Assembly (NCBI RefSeq): GCF_000144625.1
Contig: NC_014376.1
Location: forward strand, 3,992,501-4,056,500
Source of the DNA: [Clostridium] saccharolyticum WM1
Lineage (GTDB): Bacteria > Bacillota > Clostridia > Lachnospirales > Lachnospiraceae
Reading direction: 5' to 3'
DNA length: 64,000 nt
The translations under genes were made by a program, and so were the position numbers. Below are positions 1 to 9,600 of the stretch, piece by piece. Under the pieces are notes generated by a model that did no database searches, had not been told where the DNA came from, and saw only the letters and a list, made by a program, of their open reading frames with translations. Position 1 is the first letter of the stretch. Each line of letters begins with the position of its first letter.

Positions 1-372
1 AAAGAACATTCCATCTGAAAAATTGATCTTCACAACCTGTCCATCTGCTCTTACTTCACTTCTTGGATACGGAACAAGAATAGCCTGTCTAACTGCTTGC
101 AGAAGACGAGATTGACCATTCCCATAAACAGAGTTGAACTGGTTGTAATATGATTCCGGCAAGGACATCAAAATATCAATATCACTTGTATCTATCGCAG
201 TTCCCCTTCCATAGGAGCCAACATATATACTATTTTGTCTATCGCTTGTTATATTCCAAAACTCACGGTTCATTGCTGATGTTACAGTGCAATATCTTTT
301 TGAAATAAGAGAACGGCTGTCAGCTGATATTACCTCTCCATTTCTTTGAACATACAAACTCAATGTGTTCAT
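1..372 (-). CDS. CD-NTase (SMODS-type nucleotidyltransferase) of a CBASS-like module, 5' part only
   Basis: The first 124 codons of a gene cut by the window edge. The product carries the nucleotidyltransferase signature GSYGRGT at residues 52-58 followed by SDID at 63-66, whose two aspartates are the metal ligands of polymerase-beta-fold enzymes. This arrangement is typical of SMODS/CD-NTase proteins, which make cyclic oligonucleotide second messengers on phage infection. I used the ATG at 372 because the ATG at 379 runs into a stop after 19 codons. It lies 7 bp after the SLATT effector gene, and effector plus synthase is the minimal CBASS layout. The nucleotide product and any further genes (for example ubiquitin-like or HORMA accessory proteins) are outside the window. 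Confidence 0.85.
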   Translation of the reverse strand, partial: MNTLSLYVQRNGEVISADSRSLISKRYCTVTSAMNREFWNITSDRQNSIYVGSYGRGTAIDTSDIDILMSLPESYYNQFNSVYGNGQSRLLQAVRQAILVPYPRSEVRADGQVVKINFSDGMFF

Positions 373-379
373 CCCCCAT

Positions 380-943
380 TTACTCATTTTTTCTCAAATG
401 CGCCGGAAGCATCTTGTTTAATTCCTCCTGCGTAAAGAATTGCTCTTCATTTGTTTTGAGTGCAGCTTGGGCGGCAGCATAACTTTTCCCATCAGTTAAA
501 GGTGCAGCACCGTAGATTTCCGAACTTTCATCCAACAGTTCATCTCTTTTGCGCACTATCTCTTCAATACTGATTTCGTCAAAATCTGTCAAAAGTGACA
601 GATATTTTTCTCTAACCTTCCACAGCTTATTCGCAGTCTTAATATGATCGGTTTTTTCAGTGGAAATATCCTTATCCTTCAGATAGCTTGTTAGGGCAAG
701 GAGTGCTGTCGAACATAGTCCACCAGCCCATAACAGTATCTGTTTATTTGAAATGAGCACTCCCAAGAAGCCACCTGTCGATATTGCTGATAGCCCAATT
801 TGTCCCCATTTTATCCAAAAATTACGCTTACTCAACCGATCAGCCATCTTAAAATGACATGTATAGGTATATACAAGTTTCCCATATTCTTCTTGTATTT
901 GAGAATATAGTTTTTTACGGTAATCCAACGAACTATTCTCCAT
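380..943 (-). CDS. SLATT-domain two-transmembrane effector
   Basis: A 187-residue protein with an N-terminal amphipathic region, a pair of hydrophobic segments at about residues 47-65 and 68-87 with a very short turn, and a charged, largely helical cytosolic tail. This is the layout of SLATT proteins (SMODS and SLOG associating 2TM effectors), which are predicted to form membrane pores when they sense a nucleotide signal. Its direct neighbour is a CD-NTase 7 bp downstream, the genomic pairing that defines the family. It starts 27 bp after the brxL stop, with GGAGG about 10 bases before the ATG and no terminator in between, so it is probably co-transcribed with BREX. Assignment rests on topology plus context; the exact SLATT subfamily is not certain. 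Confidence 0.8.
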   Translation of the reverse strand: MENSSLDYRKKLYSQIQEEYGKLVYTYTCHFKMADRLSKRNFWIKWGQIGLSAISTGGFLGVLISNKQILLWAGGLCSTALLALTSYLKDKDISTEKTDHIKTANKLWKVREKYLSLLTDFDEISIEEIVRKRDELLDESSEIYGAAPLTDGKSYAAAQAALKTNEEQFFTQEELNKMLPAHLRKNE

Positions 944-970
944 TGGCGCATTTCCTCCGTACCTTTAGTA

Positions 971-3091
971 TTACTCTACCCCCAACGCCTTAAACACCGC
1001 ATCTTCCGCACTGCTGTAGAAAATCAGATTAAAACTGCCCACCAGCTCCGGCGGCACGGTGCCAAGGTCTGCTGCACTGGTAATCGGAAGCAGCACTTTC
1101 TTTGCTCCGCTATCGAGGCACACCTGCAAACTATTGGCAAGCTCGTCCACTTTCAGAATCGTGCCGCTAATACTGATTTCTCCCAGCACGGCAAGTGTAC
1201 TGACCGTAGGCCGTCCAAGAGCGATGCTGCATAGTGCAATCAATGTAGGCAATGCCAGCTTTCCGGTCATGCCAATGCCCTGTAAATCCTGATAGTTGAT
1301 GATGTAATCCCGCATCGTGGTGCTGATGCTACCACTGATTCGATTTCCGTTTGCTTTCAGGAAATTGAACGCCGTATTCGTGGATTCCTTGCAGTCACGG
1401 TCGCTGCCAAGACCAGTGCGTTCAAATTTTCCGTTACCGGGCAGCATCTGGCTTTCAAGGCGGAATACGCCGATCATGCCGGATTTGCCCTGACTTACGG
1501 TATATACCTGTCCAGGATTGCAGATGCCATCGGGGATGAGCTTTCCACCGCCCTGCTCTGGCACGGAAACAAATTTTTCTTCAAAGGTATCAAGGTCGAT
1601 GTAGCTAAAGTTCACATCATAGAACTCCATTCCACCCAGCTTTTTCAGCTGTTCCTTGACACGACGGCGCATTTCCAGCGCAAATACAAGAATTTCTTCA
1701 ATCTGTTCCTTCGTGAACTCTCCATCGGGATAAAGCAATTTCACATAGCCGCCTACAATCTTGCGGACAGCAATCGTATCGCGCTGGTTCAGGTTCTTTC
1801 CAAGGCGGAAATACTTATCCAACGCATCACCATACTGTTCTTTCCGCAGTTCTCGGATAAACTCTGCCAGATAATCCGTGATAAATCCGTAGTCGTTGGT
1901 AAAATGCTCCGGACGGAACTTCGGAATCTCCCAGCCTGGAATGTAGCAATGCAGACGGTCAAGAAAAGCGGTGTCCGTTCCCATCTCCGGCGGGAACGGA
2001 TCAAACAGAGAAGAAGTCTTGAGCAACACATCCACGCTCTGATTGATGTTTCCTACAAAGACCATAGATGCCGACGCTGCCTTTTCCTCTTTGCCACGGG
2101 CAAAGGAGCCGGAAGCCATATAGTCCTTCATAATCTGAATGCCGTCTTTGTCCTTAAACTTGATTCCGGCAACCTCATCAAAGGCAACACAGTCCCATAA
2201 GCCTACCAAACCTACGGTTTTGCGCCCCATATTGTAAAACAGATTTGCAACGGTCGTCTGACCACCGGATACCAGGATACTGTTCGGGCTGATTTCTTTA
2301 TAGATATGGGACTTGCCTGTGCTGCGCGGCCCCAACTCACAGAGATTGAAGTTGTTCTCCACCAGCGGTAACATACGCGCAAGCAGCAGCCACTTTTCCC
2401 GATTGTTCAGCTGTTCCGGCTCATATCCGCAGGAACGCAGCATACCATCCATCCACTCTTCCTGTGTGAATGCCTTGCGTCCCTCTCGAACTTCTTCAAT
2501 GTCGATATGGGGCATCTGAATCGGAGTCAGCTTATGGATGCTGATGGGAGAGATGTCCTTCTGCTTTTTCTGTTTAGAGGAAATCGGCTGTCCATCTATA
2601 TCCGTGATTCCAAAGCTGCTGTCTCCCTCAGACTCATATTCCAGCTGCACGATGCACCAGATACCGCCGCAAAGCAACCGGTCATATTTTTCCGGATAAT
2701 CATCCGTAATCGGCACATTGGTGAGACCAAGGTTAGAGAACTCTGCAAAAAAGCAATCCTTTTTGATGTCCAGATGTACTGTCACCATATCAATAATGGT
2801 ATGACTCCCGTTCTTGCGCAGCTGGGAGAGAATTTTCTGAGCCTCATCCGGGCGGACAAAATTGTCTGCCAGAATGCGTTTCACATTCTGAACGCCCTGC
2901 TCAATGATTGTCTCATCGTCTGAACTACAATACTGACCCAGCAGGAACTCCAGCACATAGACTGGAACATTTGCTCCTTCTTTTATTTTCTTTGTCAGGT
3001 CTTTGCGGACGATCCGACCGTCAAAGTTGCTACGCAGCTTCCGGCGCAGTTCTTCACGGGTATCGTCTGCCGCCATATCCATCATTTCCAT
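971..3091 (-). CDS. brxL: BREX type 1 Lon-like AAA+ protein BrxL
   Basis: A 706-residue protein with a Walker A motif GPRSTGKS at residues 254-261, a Walker B segment with AFDEVAG at about 303-309, and a C-terminal Lon-protease-like domain (about 520-706). BrxL is a core component of type 1 BREX, a system that methylates host DNA and blocks phage replication; family members form hexameric rings on DNA. It follows pglZ by 23 bp, in the normal last position of a type 1 BREX operon. The ATG at 3091 is preceded by GAGGAGG at about 12 bases, and nearby in-frame ATG codons (third and fourth residues onward) are possible alternatives. Length is normal for the family. Confidence 0.95.
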   Translation of the reverse strand: MEMMDMAADDTREELRRKLRSNFDGRIVRKDLTKKIKEGANVPVYVLEFLLGQYCSSDDETIIEQGVQNVKRILADNFVRPDEAQKILSQLRKNGSHTIIDMVTVHLDIKKDCFFAEFSNLGLTNVPITDDYPEKYDRLLCGGIWCIVQLEYESEGDSSFGITDIDGQPISSKQKKQKDISPISIHKLTPIQMPHIDIEEVREGRKAFTQEEWMDGMLRSCGYEPEQLNNREKWLLLARMLPLVENNFNLCELGPRSTGKSHIYKEISPNSILVSGGQTTVANLFYNMGRKTVGLVGLWDCVAFDEVAGIKFKDKDGIQIMKDYMASGSFARGKEEKAASASMVFVGNINQSVDVLLKTSSLFDPFPPEMGTDTAFLDRLHCYIPGWEIPKFRPEHFTNDYGFITDYLAEFIRELRKEQYGDALDKYFRLGKNLNQRDTIAVRKIVGGYVKLLYPDGEFTKEQIEEILVFALEMRRRVKEQLKKLGGMEFYDVNFSYIDLDTFEEKFVSVPEQGGGKLIPDGICNPGQVYTVSQGKSGMIGVFRLESQMLPGNGKFERTGLGSDRDCKESTNTAFNFLKANGNRISGSISTTMRDYIINYQDLQGIGMTGKLALPTLIALCSIALGRPTVSTLAVLGEISISGTILKVDELANSLQVCLDSGAKKVLLPITSAADLGTVPPELVGSFNLIFYSSAEDAVFKALGVE

Positions 3092-3114
3092 ACGGAATTC
3101 CTGCCTCCTCTGTA

Positions 3115-5637
3115 TCAGAATCCGAATCCAAAGTCATCTGCAAAGGCAATGTCCATGATGACAGGCTGCCTCCACTGCTCCAGACCGCTTTCTTCGTCAT
3201 AAACCACAAGGTAATATTGCTTGTCCTTGTCGTATTTCTTATTCTTGAATGTGAAACGCATCCGGAAGATACGCTTCTGTGCATTTTCCTCGCGACTGTC
3301 CGCCACATAGCTGTTTTCGTTCGAGATTTTCTCATTGTCTTCCGAGAGGAAGAAAATGCGGTATTTTGCCGCTTTTACAGTATCGCTGACGGCATCCGAC
3401 TGGATAAAGTCCATGGAAGTGATCAGGTTCGTAATCTTATGGACGATGCTGACCAGAGCAATCTCTGCATTCTTTGTTTCCATGTGGCCGCGTTCCATCT
3501 TAAACTCCAGCACCGGTACTAGCATTTCCTGCGGTGAGGAACCGCCATGCACATAGTTAGCACCGCCTCCGGCCACCTTAAAGACATTGCTGCTGACAGG
3601 ATAGGACACCACCTTGCTGTCCTCATTCCCCAGAACGCGTCCCATGCTCATATGGTCGATGCCGTCATCTTCCAGTGCCGCCTTGGACACAATAAATCTG
3701 CGATTAACAAATGCTTTTTCCGCGCTTTTCCCAGAAATCTTGTCACTTTCTGTCAGCTTATCACGCTTGTAAATAAAGCCATGATCGGCAGTGACGATAA
3801 AATGATAGGTGTTGCCGCTGACGGAGATTCGATGAATCAAGTCCATGATTTCCTGAACGGCCTCCTCACACGCATTAAACACCTCATCCTCGGTATTTGC
3901 CTTGTCTCCACGCGCGTCAATCTGATTATGATATACATAGATAATCTGACGTTTTGTCAGCACATCTCGCAGCTCTGCCACTTTCAAATTTTTGATATCA
4001 TCGAACTGTACACAGACACTATCCGGGTTATAGCTTTGCAGCACCTGCTGCCGACCTGCCAGATTATCGCAAAGGATACCATCAGCCAGTACCTGAAAAT
4101 CATCCGTCATCTCCAGTGTCTTATGCGGCAAAAGTGCTGCCATGCCAAGCCTTGTATAAGACGGAAGAACACTCAACTGTACAGAAAGTTTTGCCGTACA
4201 TTTCGGGTCATCCTGCATTCTGGCAAACAACTCCTGTCCGACCTCGTAACGCATGGCATCCGAAATGATGACCACGGTGCGTTCCTTGGTATAGCGCAGG
4301 TTGGCATTGTAAAACTCCCGCTGCAACGGAATTGCCGAAAATGCGGCATCCTGCTGGATTCCAGCATTCCATGCTGGGAGCAGACAAGCCAGATATTCGT
4401 TCGTGTAGATATTTTCCACCAGCTCCCGAAGCGGCTCAAAGCTTTCCGTGCTCTCCAGCTGGTCGTAATAATAGTAGAATTTCCGATACTGCTGATCCAT
4501 GTTGTAATCCGCAGCAAGATATCGGTCGATGATTGGCTTTAAGCCATCTGCGGCATGATAATCCGCTTCCTTCACCATGCTGTATGCACTGGAAAGCATC
4601 TGATAGGTTTTCCCGGTCTTTCTGCCAAAGTGCATTTTAGCCCGCATTTCACAGAGTTCCGGAATGGTAAATCCGTTTACGATTGCACCGATATCTTCCG
4701 AAACAAGTCTGCTAATGAGCCACTTTACCAGCACCTGATCCACGGCAAGGAAAGTGTCGCACTCCACCAAATCGTCCACTCGCATTCCTGCAAATGCCGA
4801 AAGAACATTCATCCCTTTGGCAACGTGCGCCGACAGAGCATCGTATTTGTCCCGATACAGGACGCTGTTCATCAGGCTATCGAGAAATGCGATGATATTA
4901 CCGGACTTGTAGGAGACAAAGCTCTTCCATGCTGCCGGAAGCTCTGCCTGCACATATCGACCAGTATAAGTAACGAACAACGTTACCAGCAGCCGTTCCA
5001 GACTCGGCTTTGTATCAGTGTATCCGAAATGCTGCTCACAGAGCTGCCAGAATGCAGACAGCAGATCGTATTTTTCAAACTCCTGCAAGAAAGCATTGTC
5101 CACCAACTCGCCATCCGTCAACATGATGCGCACAACCTCTTCAAAAGAGCAGGTACGCGCCTTGCAGACTGCACTCAGCAGACCGACAAGAATATTTTCT
5201 TCATTGAAGTTTTCGATTTCCAGATCATAGAACCGCTGAGTACGCTCTTTATTGGCGAAAAACTTGATGTGCTTCTCAATAACCGGCTTGTACTTTTCCT
5301 CGATACCGAGGTCAACCGACAGCAGGGAGGCACGGTCAGCAAAGAACCGTCTGGAATACAGCATTGTATCCTCCAGATGGTTGTCCCTTACATCCGGCTT
5401 CGGAAACGGTGCATAAATCAGATAATTCGTGGTCTTATCCACACGCTCCAGAAAATACTTTGTATAGAACTGGTTATCCGGCTGGAGATGGTAGATCTTC
5501 GCATTCTGAAGCTCAACCGTCTCCATATCTTCGGCAAATTCTGCCTTGTCATCGTACCAGAAAACCAGTTTCCGGGTCTCCCCGGTAAATTCCGCATTCA
5601 GGCGGTCTATAATTTGTTTCAGGTTTAATTCTGCCAT
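3115..5637 (-). CDS. pglZ: BREX type 1 alkaline-phosphatase-fold protein PglZ
   Basis: An 840-residue PglZ. The alkaline-phosphatase-superfamily core sits in the C-terminal half: a metal-binding SDAMR at about 459-463, the segment PSYTRLG at about 492-498 that holds the expected threonine nucleophile, and the ligand motif TADHG at 616-620. PglZ proteins are metal-dependent phosphodiesterase-like enzymes required for BREX defence, and they work with PglX. The gene sits between the DUF3990/DUF3791 cassette and brxL. In the usual type 1 operon pglZ follows pglX directly, so its 5' neighbour is the oddity here. AAAGGA lies 7 bases before the ATG at 5637. Confidence 0.95.
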   Translation of the reverse strand: MAELNLKQIIDRLNAEFTGETRKLVFWYDDKAEFAEDMETVELQNAKIYHLQPDNQFYTKYFLERVDKTTNYLIYAPFPKPDVRDNHLEDTMLYSRRFFADRASLLSVDLGIEEKYKPVIEKHIKFFANKERTQRFYDLEIENFNEENILVGLLSAVCKARTCSFEEVVRIMLTDGELVDNAFLQEFEKYDLLSAFWQLCEQHFGYTDTKPSLERLLVTLFVTYTGRYVQAELPAAWKSFVSYKSGNIIAFLDSLMNSVLYRDKYDALSAHVAKGMNVLSAFAGMRVDDLVECDTFLAVDQVLVKWLISRLVSEDIGAIVNGFTIPELCEMRAKMHFGRKTGKTYQMLSSAYSMVKEADYHAADGLKPIIDRYLAADYNMDQQYRKFYYYYDQLESTESFEPLRELVENIYTNEYLACLLPAWNAGIQQDAAFSAIPLQREFYNANLRYTKERTVVIISDAMRYEVGQELFARMQDDPKCTAKLSVQLSVLPSYTRLGMAALLPHKTLEMTDDFQVLADGILCDNLAGRQQVLQSYNPDSVCVQFDDIKNLKVAELRDVLTKRQIIYVYHNQIDARGDKANTEDEVFNACEEAVQEIMDLIHRISVSGNTYHFIVTADHGFIYKRDKLTESDKISGKSAEKAFVNRRFIVSKAALEDDGIDHMSMGRVLGNEDSKVVSYPVSSNVFKVAGGGANYVHGGSSPQEMLVPVLEFKMERGHMETKNAEIALVSIVHKITNLITSMDFIQSDAVSDTVKAAKYRIFFLSEDNEKISNENSYVADSREENAQKRIFRMRFTFKNKKYDKDKQYYLVVYDEESGLEQWRQPVIMDIAFADDFGFGF

Positions 5638-5691
5638 ATCAATTTCCTTTACTTGATAGATTCCGCCCTTTGGGGAATATCATACAGGCAG

Positions 5692-5913
5692 TTACGCCTT
5701 GATCCGTTTATTGCCTGTAATGCTGCTAATATAATCGTCAATATCCTGCACGATGCAATGATCCCCCATTGTGTGCAGTGATTCAAAATATTTTGTGATA
5801 TACCCATAGATGCCATACTCTTCAAAGGTTTTCGCCACATCAGCACCAGAAAGCCCTTTGAAATGACGGTACCGCTCCATGCAATAAATCAAGAAATTGG
5901 ATTCTTTGCTCAT
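5692..5913 (-). CDS. DUF3791 family small protein
   Basis: A 73-residue acidic helical protein with the DUF3791 pattern: a central stretch of the form GLSGADVAKTFEEYGIYGYI followed by LHTMGD and a terminal IDDYI. DUF3791 genes are repeatedly found beside DUF3990 genes, as here, and the pairing resembles a toxin with its small partner, although I know of no experimentally fixed role. The ATG at 5913 has AGGAGG 7-8 bases upstream, inside the end of the preceding 79-residue gene. It is the third gene of a cassette inserted between pglX and pglZ. Confidence 0.75.
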   Translation of the reverse strand: MSKESNFLIYCMERYRHFKGLSGADVAKTFEEYGIYGYITKYFESLHTMGDHCIVQDIDDYISSITGNKRIKA

Positions 5914-5916
5914 CTC

Positions 5917-6156
5917 TCACGCCTCCTCCGGGTAATCATAGGAGCCTGTCAGAAGTTCATCTTGATACATGGTATACAGCGTCATCGGGCTGTAGTGCCA
6001 CAATTTTGATTTTTCATCCGAAAGCTCCTGATAGAGCTTGGACTGATAAAAGCGGGAAATCGCTTTTTCATCATCCACATTGCTATTTTTTGTAATCCGT
6101 TCGATGATGGGCGGCACAATGATTGCAAGCATTGCGCTGAACTGATCTTCGTTCAT
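5917..6156 (-). CDS. Small protein of the DUF3990/DUF3791 cassette, function unknown
   Basis: A 79-residue protein whose start overlaps the stop of the DUF3990 gene (ATGA), so the two are translationally coupled. It has an N-terminal hydrophobic helix containing [11 protein letters not shown] and then a charged helical part ending in an acidic tail. I do not recognise a named domain with confidence; it may be a second DUF3791-like partner. Position between DUF3990 and DUF3791, with 3-4 bp junctions, says that the three act together. Confidence 0.7.
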   Translation of the reverse strand: MNEDQFSAMLAIIVPPIIERITKNSNVDDEKAISRFYQSKLYQELSDEKSKLWHYSPMTLYTMYQDELLTGSYDYPEEA

Positions 6157-6635
6157 ACAAGCTCCCTCCCTTCAAAATGCAAGTATTGCAGGGACTTCTC
6201 AGTTGCAAACACCAGCTGGTTGAACAATTTCCGAATCTTGAGTGCCGCCAGTGTTTGTTCCTTATCCAACACTCCGGTCATATACAGAGTAATGGTGCGG
6301 TACACATCATCATTTGCCACAGCACCATAAATCAGGTCATGCTGCTTTCCCTGATAGGTTCCCTGACGGTTCTCAGCTACAAAATCCAACCATGCTTCAT
6401 CTGGGCTATCAAAGCGCAGCAAGCTGCACTCCTTGAAAGCCACAGCTTCCTCTACGGAATAAATATTGAGCGTAGCGGCTCCTGTTTTGCGGCGGTCAGT
6501 GACCTTTTGAGCGAAGTTCACTGCCTGATCGCGGTTGGTGGTGGTATAAAATCCAAAACCGAAGTCCAGATAGCGATTTTGCCGGATAAGTTTCGGCTGT
6601 TCTACGATAACATTGCTTCCGTGGTACAAAATCAT
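6153..6635 (-). CDS. DUF3990 protein, ADP-ribosyltransferase-like
   Basis: A 160-residue protein beginning with the DUF3990 signature YHGSNVIV (residues 4-11) followed by [11 protein letters not shown] at about 25-35. This H...Y arrangement is the front half of the ART-fold NAD-binding core, which is why DUF3990 is grouped with ADP-ribosyltransferases; the third catalytic residue is not clear to me. AGGAGG lies 8 bases before the ATG at 6635, and the pglX stop is 21 bp upstream. Together with the two small genes that follow, it looks like a toxin/partner cassette riding inside the BREX operon. Toxicity and target are inference. Confidence 0.75.
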   Translation of the reverse strand: MILYHGSNVIVEQPKLIRQNRYLDFGFGFYTTTNRDQAVNFAQKVTDRRKTGAATLNIYSVEEAVAFKECSLLRFDSPDEAWLDFVAENRQGTYQGKQHDLIYGAVANDDVYRTITLYMTGVLDKEQTLAALKIRKLFNQLVFATEKSLQYLHFEGRELV

Positions 6636-6656
6636 TGCAAACGCCTCCTGTTCCTC

Positions 6657-9600
6657 TTATTTCTTCTCTTTCGCCATGATGTTCTTACTGTCTGCCAGCA
6701 CCTCATAGAACTTACCATCCTGCGCGGTCTGAAGCTTACGGTAATTGACCTTTACGCCGTCATCGAGGTCAAGCTCGATACGGGAAAGTGCCAGATGGCT
6801 GATCTTCTCATCGTATTCCCGGCATTCCTTCAGCTGCTTGGCAAGTTTATCCTTTCGCTTGGAAGCTGCTGCCACCTCACGGGCATTCTCGCTGTGATCC
6901 ATCATATCCTGCATTCGGTTGATCTCGGATTCATATACACGCTGCATCTTGTGCAGGTAGTCGATACGCAGGTTACCGATGGTATCCGGCGTATAGCGAT
7001 GCAGGTAAACCAGTGCCTTGAAGCCGTTCTGCTTGCCACTGTCAAACAGCCAGTAGATCGGACGCTTGCCGGAGCCGGTGACAGAGTAAGTCTGGCAGTG
7101 ATCCTTGAAGAAATCGTTCAGGAAGTAGTTACGGATAATCTCCCGGCTGGTGCTGCCCTTATTGCCCAGTGCCTTGGCAATGTAATCCAAGTTTGCTTCC
7201 AGCGTATCAGCACCGTACACTGCTTTCAGCCATGCACACAGGCGCGATACGATATCATCGTCCAGATATTCTTCATCGGTGATAGGGATAACATTGTCAG
7301 CATCCGGGAAGAACATTTCATCAACCACAACACCCTCATTGCGGTATGCTCGCTGCAATTCTTCAGCAGAAATCGTTCCGGGGCGGTCGTTCAGCTTATC
7401 CACAAACGCCTGCAAGGAATACGGTTCTCCCGCAAAAAGCAGACCATCCTTGTAAATAGAGTACCGGCCAAACATACAGCCCACGGCATAGCTGAGCAGG
7501 CTCTTGATGTCCCTCTGCAAGTCCGCCTTGCGCACGGTCACATCTTTCTCTTCCACTTCCGGGGTCAGTTCATTCTGCAAGCCGTAGATGCCGATGAAGA
7601 TACGGTTCAGCTCTTCTTCGTTGGATTTGAGAGAATTAAAGCGCTCTTCACAGTCTCTCCGCCAGTTTTCATAATGCCAAGACAGCCTGCCGAATTTCTC
7701 CATTCTATCGTTCCTAAATTGAGACTCTAACTGATCTTGTTTCAGGCGAGCAGAAGGAGCAAGTGGGTGACGAACAAAATCCCATGAGGATTCAAAAGAA
7801 TCCCATTCAATTTGGCTCATTCTTACAATAGAACCCACTATTTCATCAATTCTCGCCTTCTGATTAGCGTCAAAAAGGAAGGGAATTGAAATAATATCTC
7901 CAACCTTAAAATCTAAAGTTGGCGATAAAAACTGAAGGAATTGCATTGCAATTTTGCTATTTAATAGTCCCAATATCCAATTCAAATTTTCTTTTTGTTT
8001 TGCAAACCCTTTCGCTCCCTTTGAATCAAAAAGGAAACCATTCTTGCAATACCTTACAGACAAATCCCCCGAACTAATAGCTGACCAAGTCAGTCCTTCC
8101 TTAAACGCAAATTCTCCATTATAATTATGAGAACGAATCCGTCCAGTTTTCGGGTCTTTATTATTCCTGATTTCAACACCATCATTTTCCCAATCTACAA
8201 CATAGTCGTTATTCCCATACCAATCTCTGGTCGTACCACCTTTATTATATGGGACCCACTTTGCATGTCGAATAACAGCATCTTGGGCATCAAGTGCATC
8301 AAAAAGAATATTATGTTGGTTTACTTCATGCCATAATCTCAAAAACCGCTCATTATCTGCGGTTGCCATCCCTTCCCTTGTAATGAAAACCTGCTCAAGC
8401 GTCCGCTGCTCAAAGCAATCTATTGTATTGTCACTCACCCAATACGCAATAATTGATTCAGGTATTCTGATGAAATTGTGTGCGCTACTAATATATTGAT
8501 ACTTACCGGATATAAACATTTCTTTTTTCTCGGATTCAGTTGAACCATCAATGAGACGCGAGTATGTTCCCTTGTATTTTTCTCCCACATTTGTTTTTCT
8601 TATTACAAACGATGTTGTTTGAACCACCTCGCCACTAATCTCATCAAATCCCCTTGCACCAAGATGTGCCATGTTTGCAATGCTATAACTCAAAACAATA
8701 TTTCGGATTTTTTCAAAACTCGTAAGAAACATCCATGACTGTTGGGTAATCATTGTCGTATACATATTAGGAGCTGTCATCTGCAAACATTTTTCAATAA
8801 ATGCGGAAAACAAATCCGTTTTTCCACCTATATAATGATTATTCACATAATTGTTTAATTTTGGCGCAGCACTGCTTATTGCCATATACGGCGGATTCGT
8901 CACCACCACATCATACTTCTGGGCCATCGTCTGTCCAATATCAATCAGCACCCACAGATGCTCCTTGGTATCCTCCAGCCCAAAGGAATCCATCGACATC
9001 TGCTCGTCTTCACCGCTCTGCTCCACAAACCGGCGTAGCAAGTCCCAATCACAGGCATCTACATTCAGAATAGAGCCGTATTCCTTGGCATCGGTCAGGG
9101 TGTCCAGCAGGCCTTCCAGCTGCATTTTAGCGGCATTCTTTTCAATATCGTCCATCCCTGCGCCGAAATATTTCAGATGCGCACGGTTGATGCTGTTGCT
9201 CTCCTGAATGGCATAGACATGACAGGTGTTCTCACCGTTTAAGATACGGCGGTTGTACTGCCGTGCTTTCATCATCACGGCAAAGTATGCCAACTGATAG
9301 GCACGGTCATCAATGTCGAGACCATAGAGGTTGTTCTCCAAAATGCTCTTGGCGGCATCCCGCTGGCTGTATCCGGCATCCTCATACAGCTGCATCAGTA
9401 CATCGAAGGCATAGACCAGAATATGGCCGCTGCCCATACAGGGGTCGATGACCTTGATGTCCCGCACATCTTTGTACTCACTCTGCTGCTGAATTTTATC
9501 GAGCTGTTCGCGCACTTCCTTTGTCTGCACAGCTTCGGGCAAATAGTATTTCCACTCCATCTGCTCGGCAATCTGCTTTTCGGTGGCGATCCGCTTTTCC

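Noticed and set aside
5649..5846. A 65-codon frame overlapping the DUF3791 gene
   Set aside because: It is an alternative frame of the better supported 5692-5913 gene, without a ribosome binding site.
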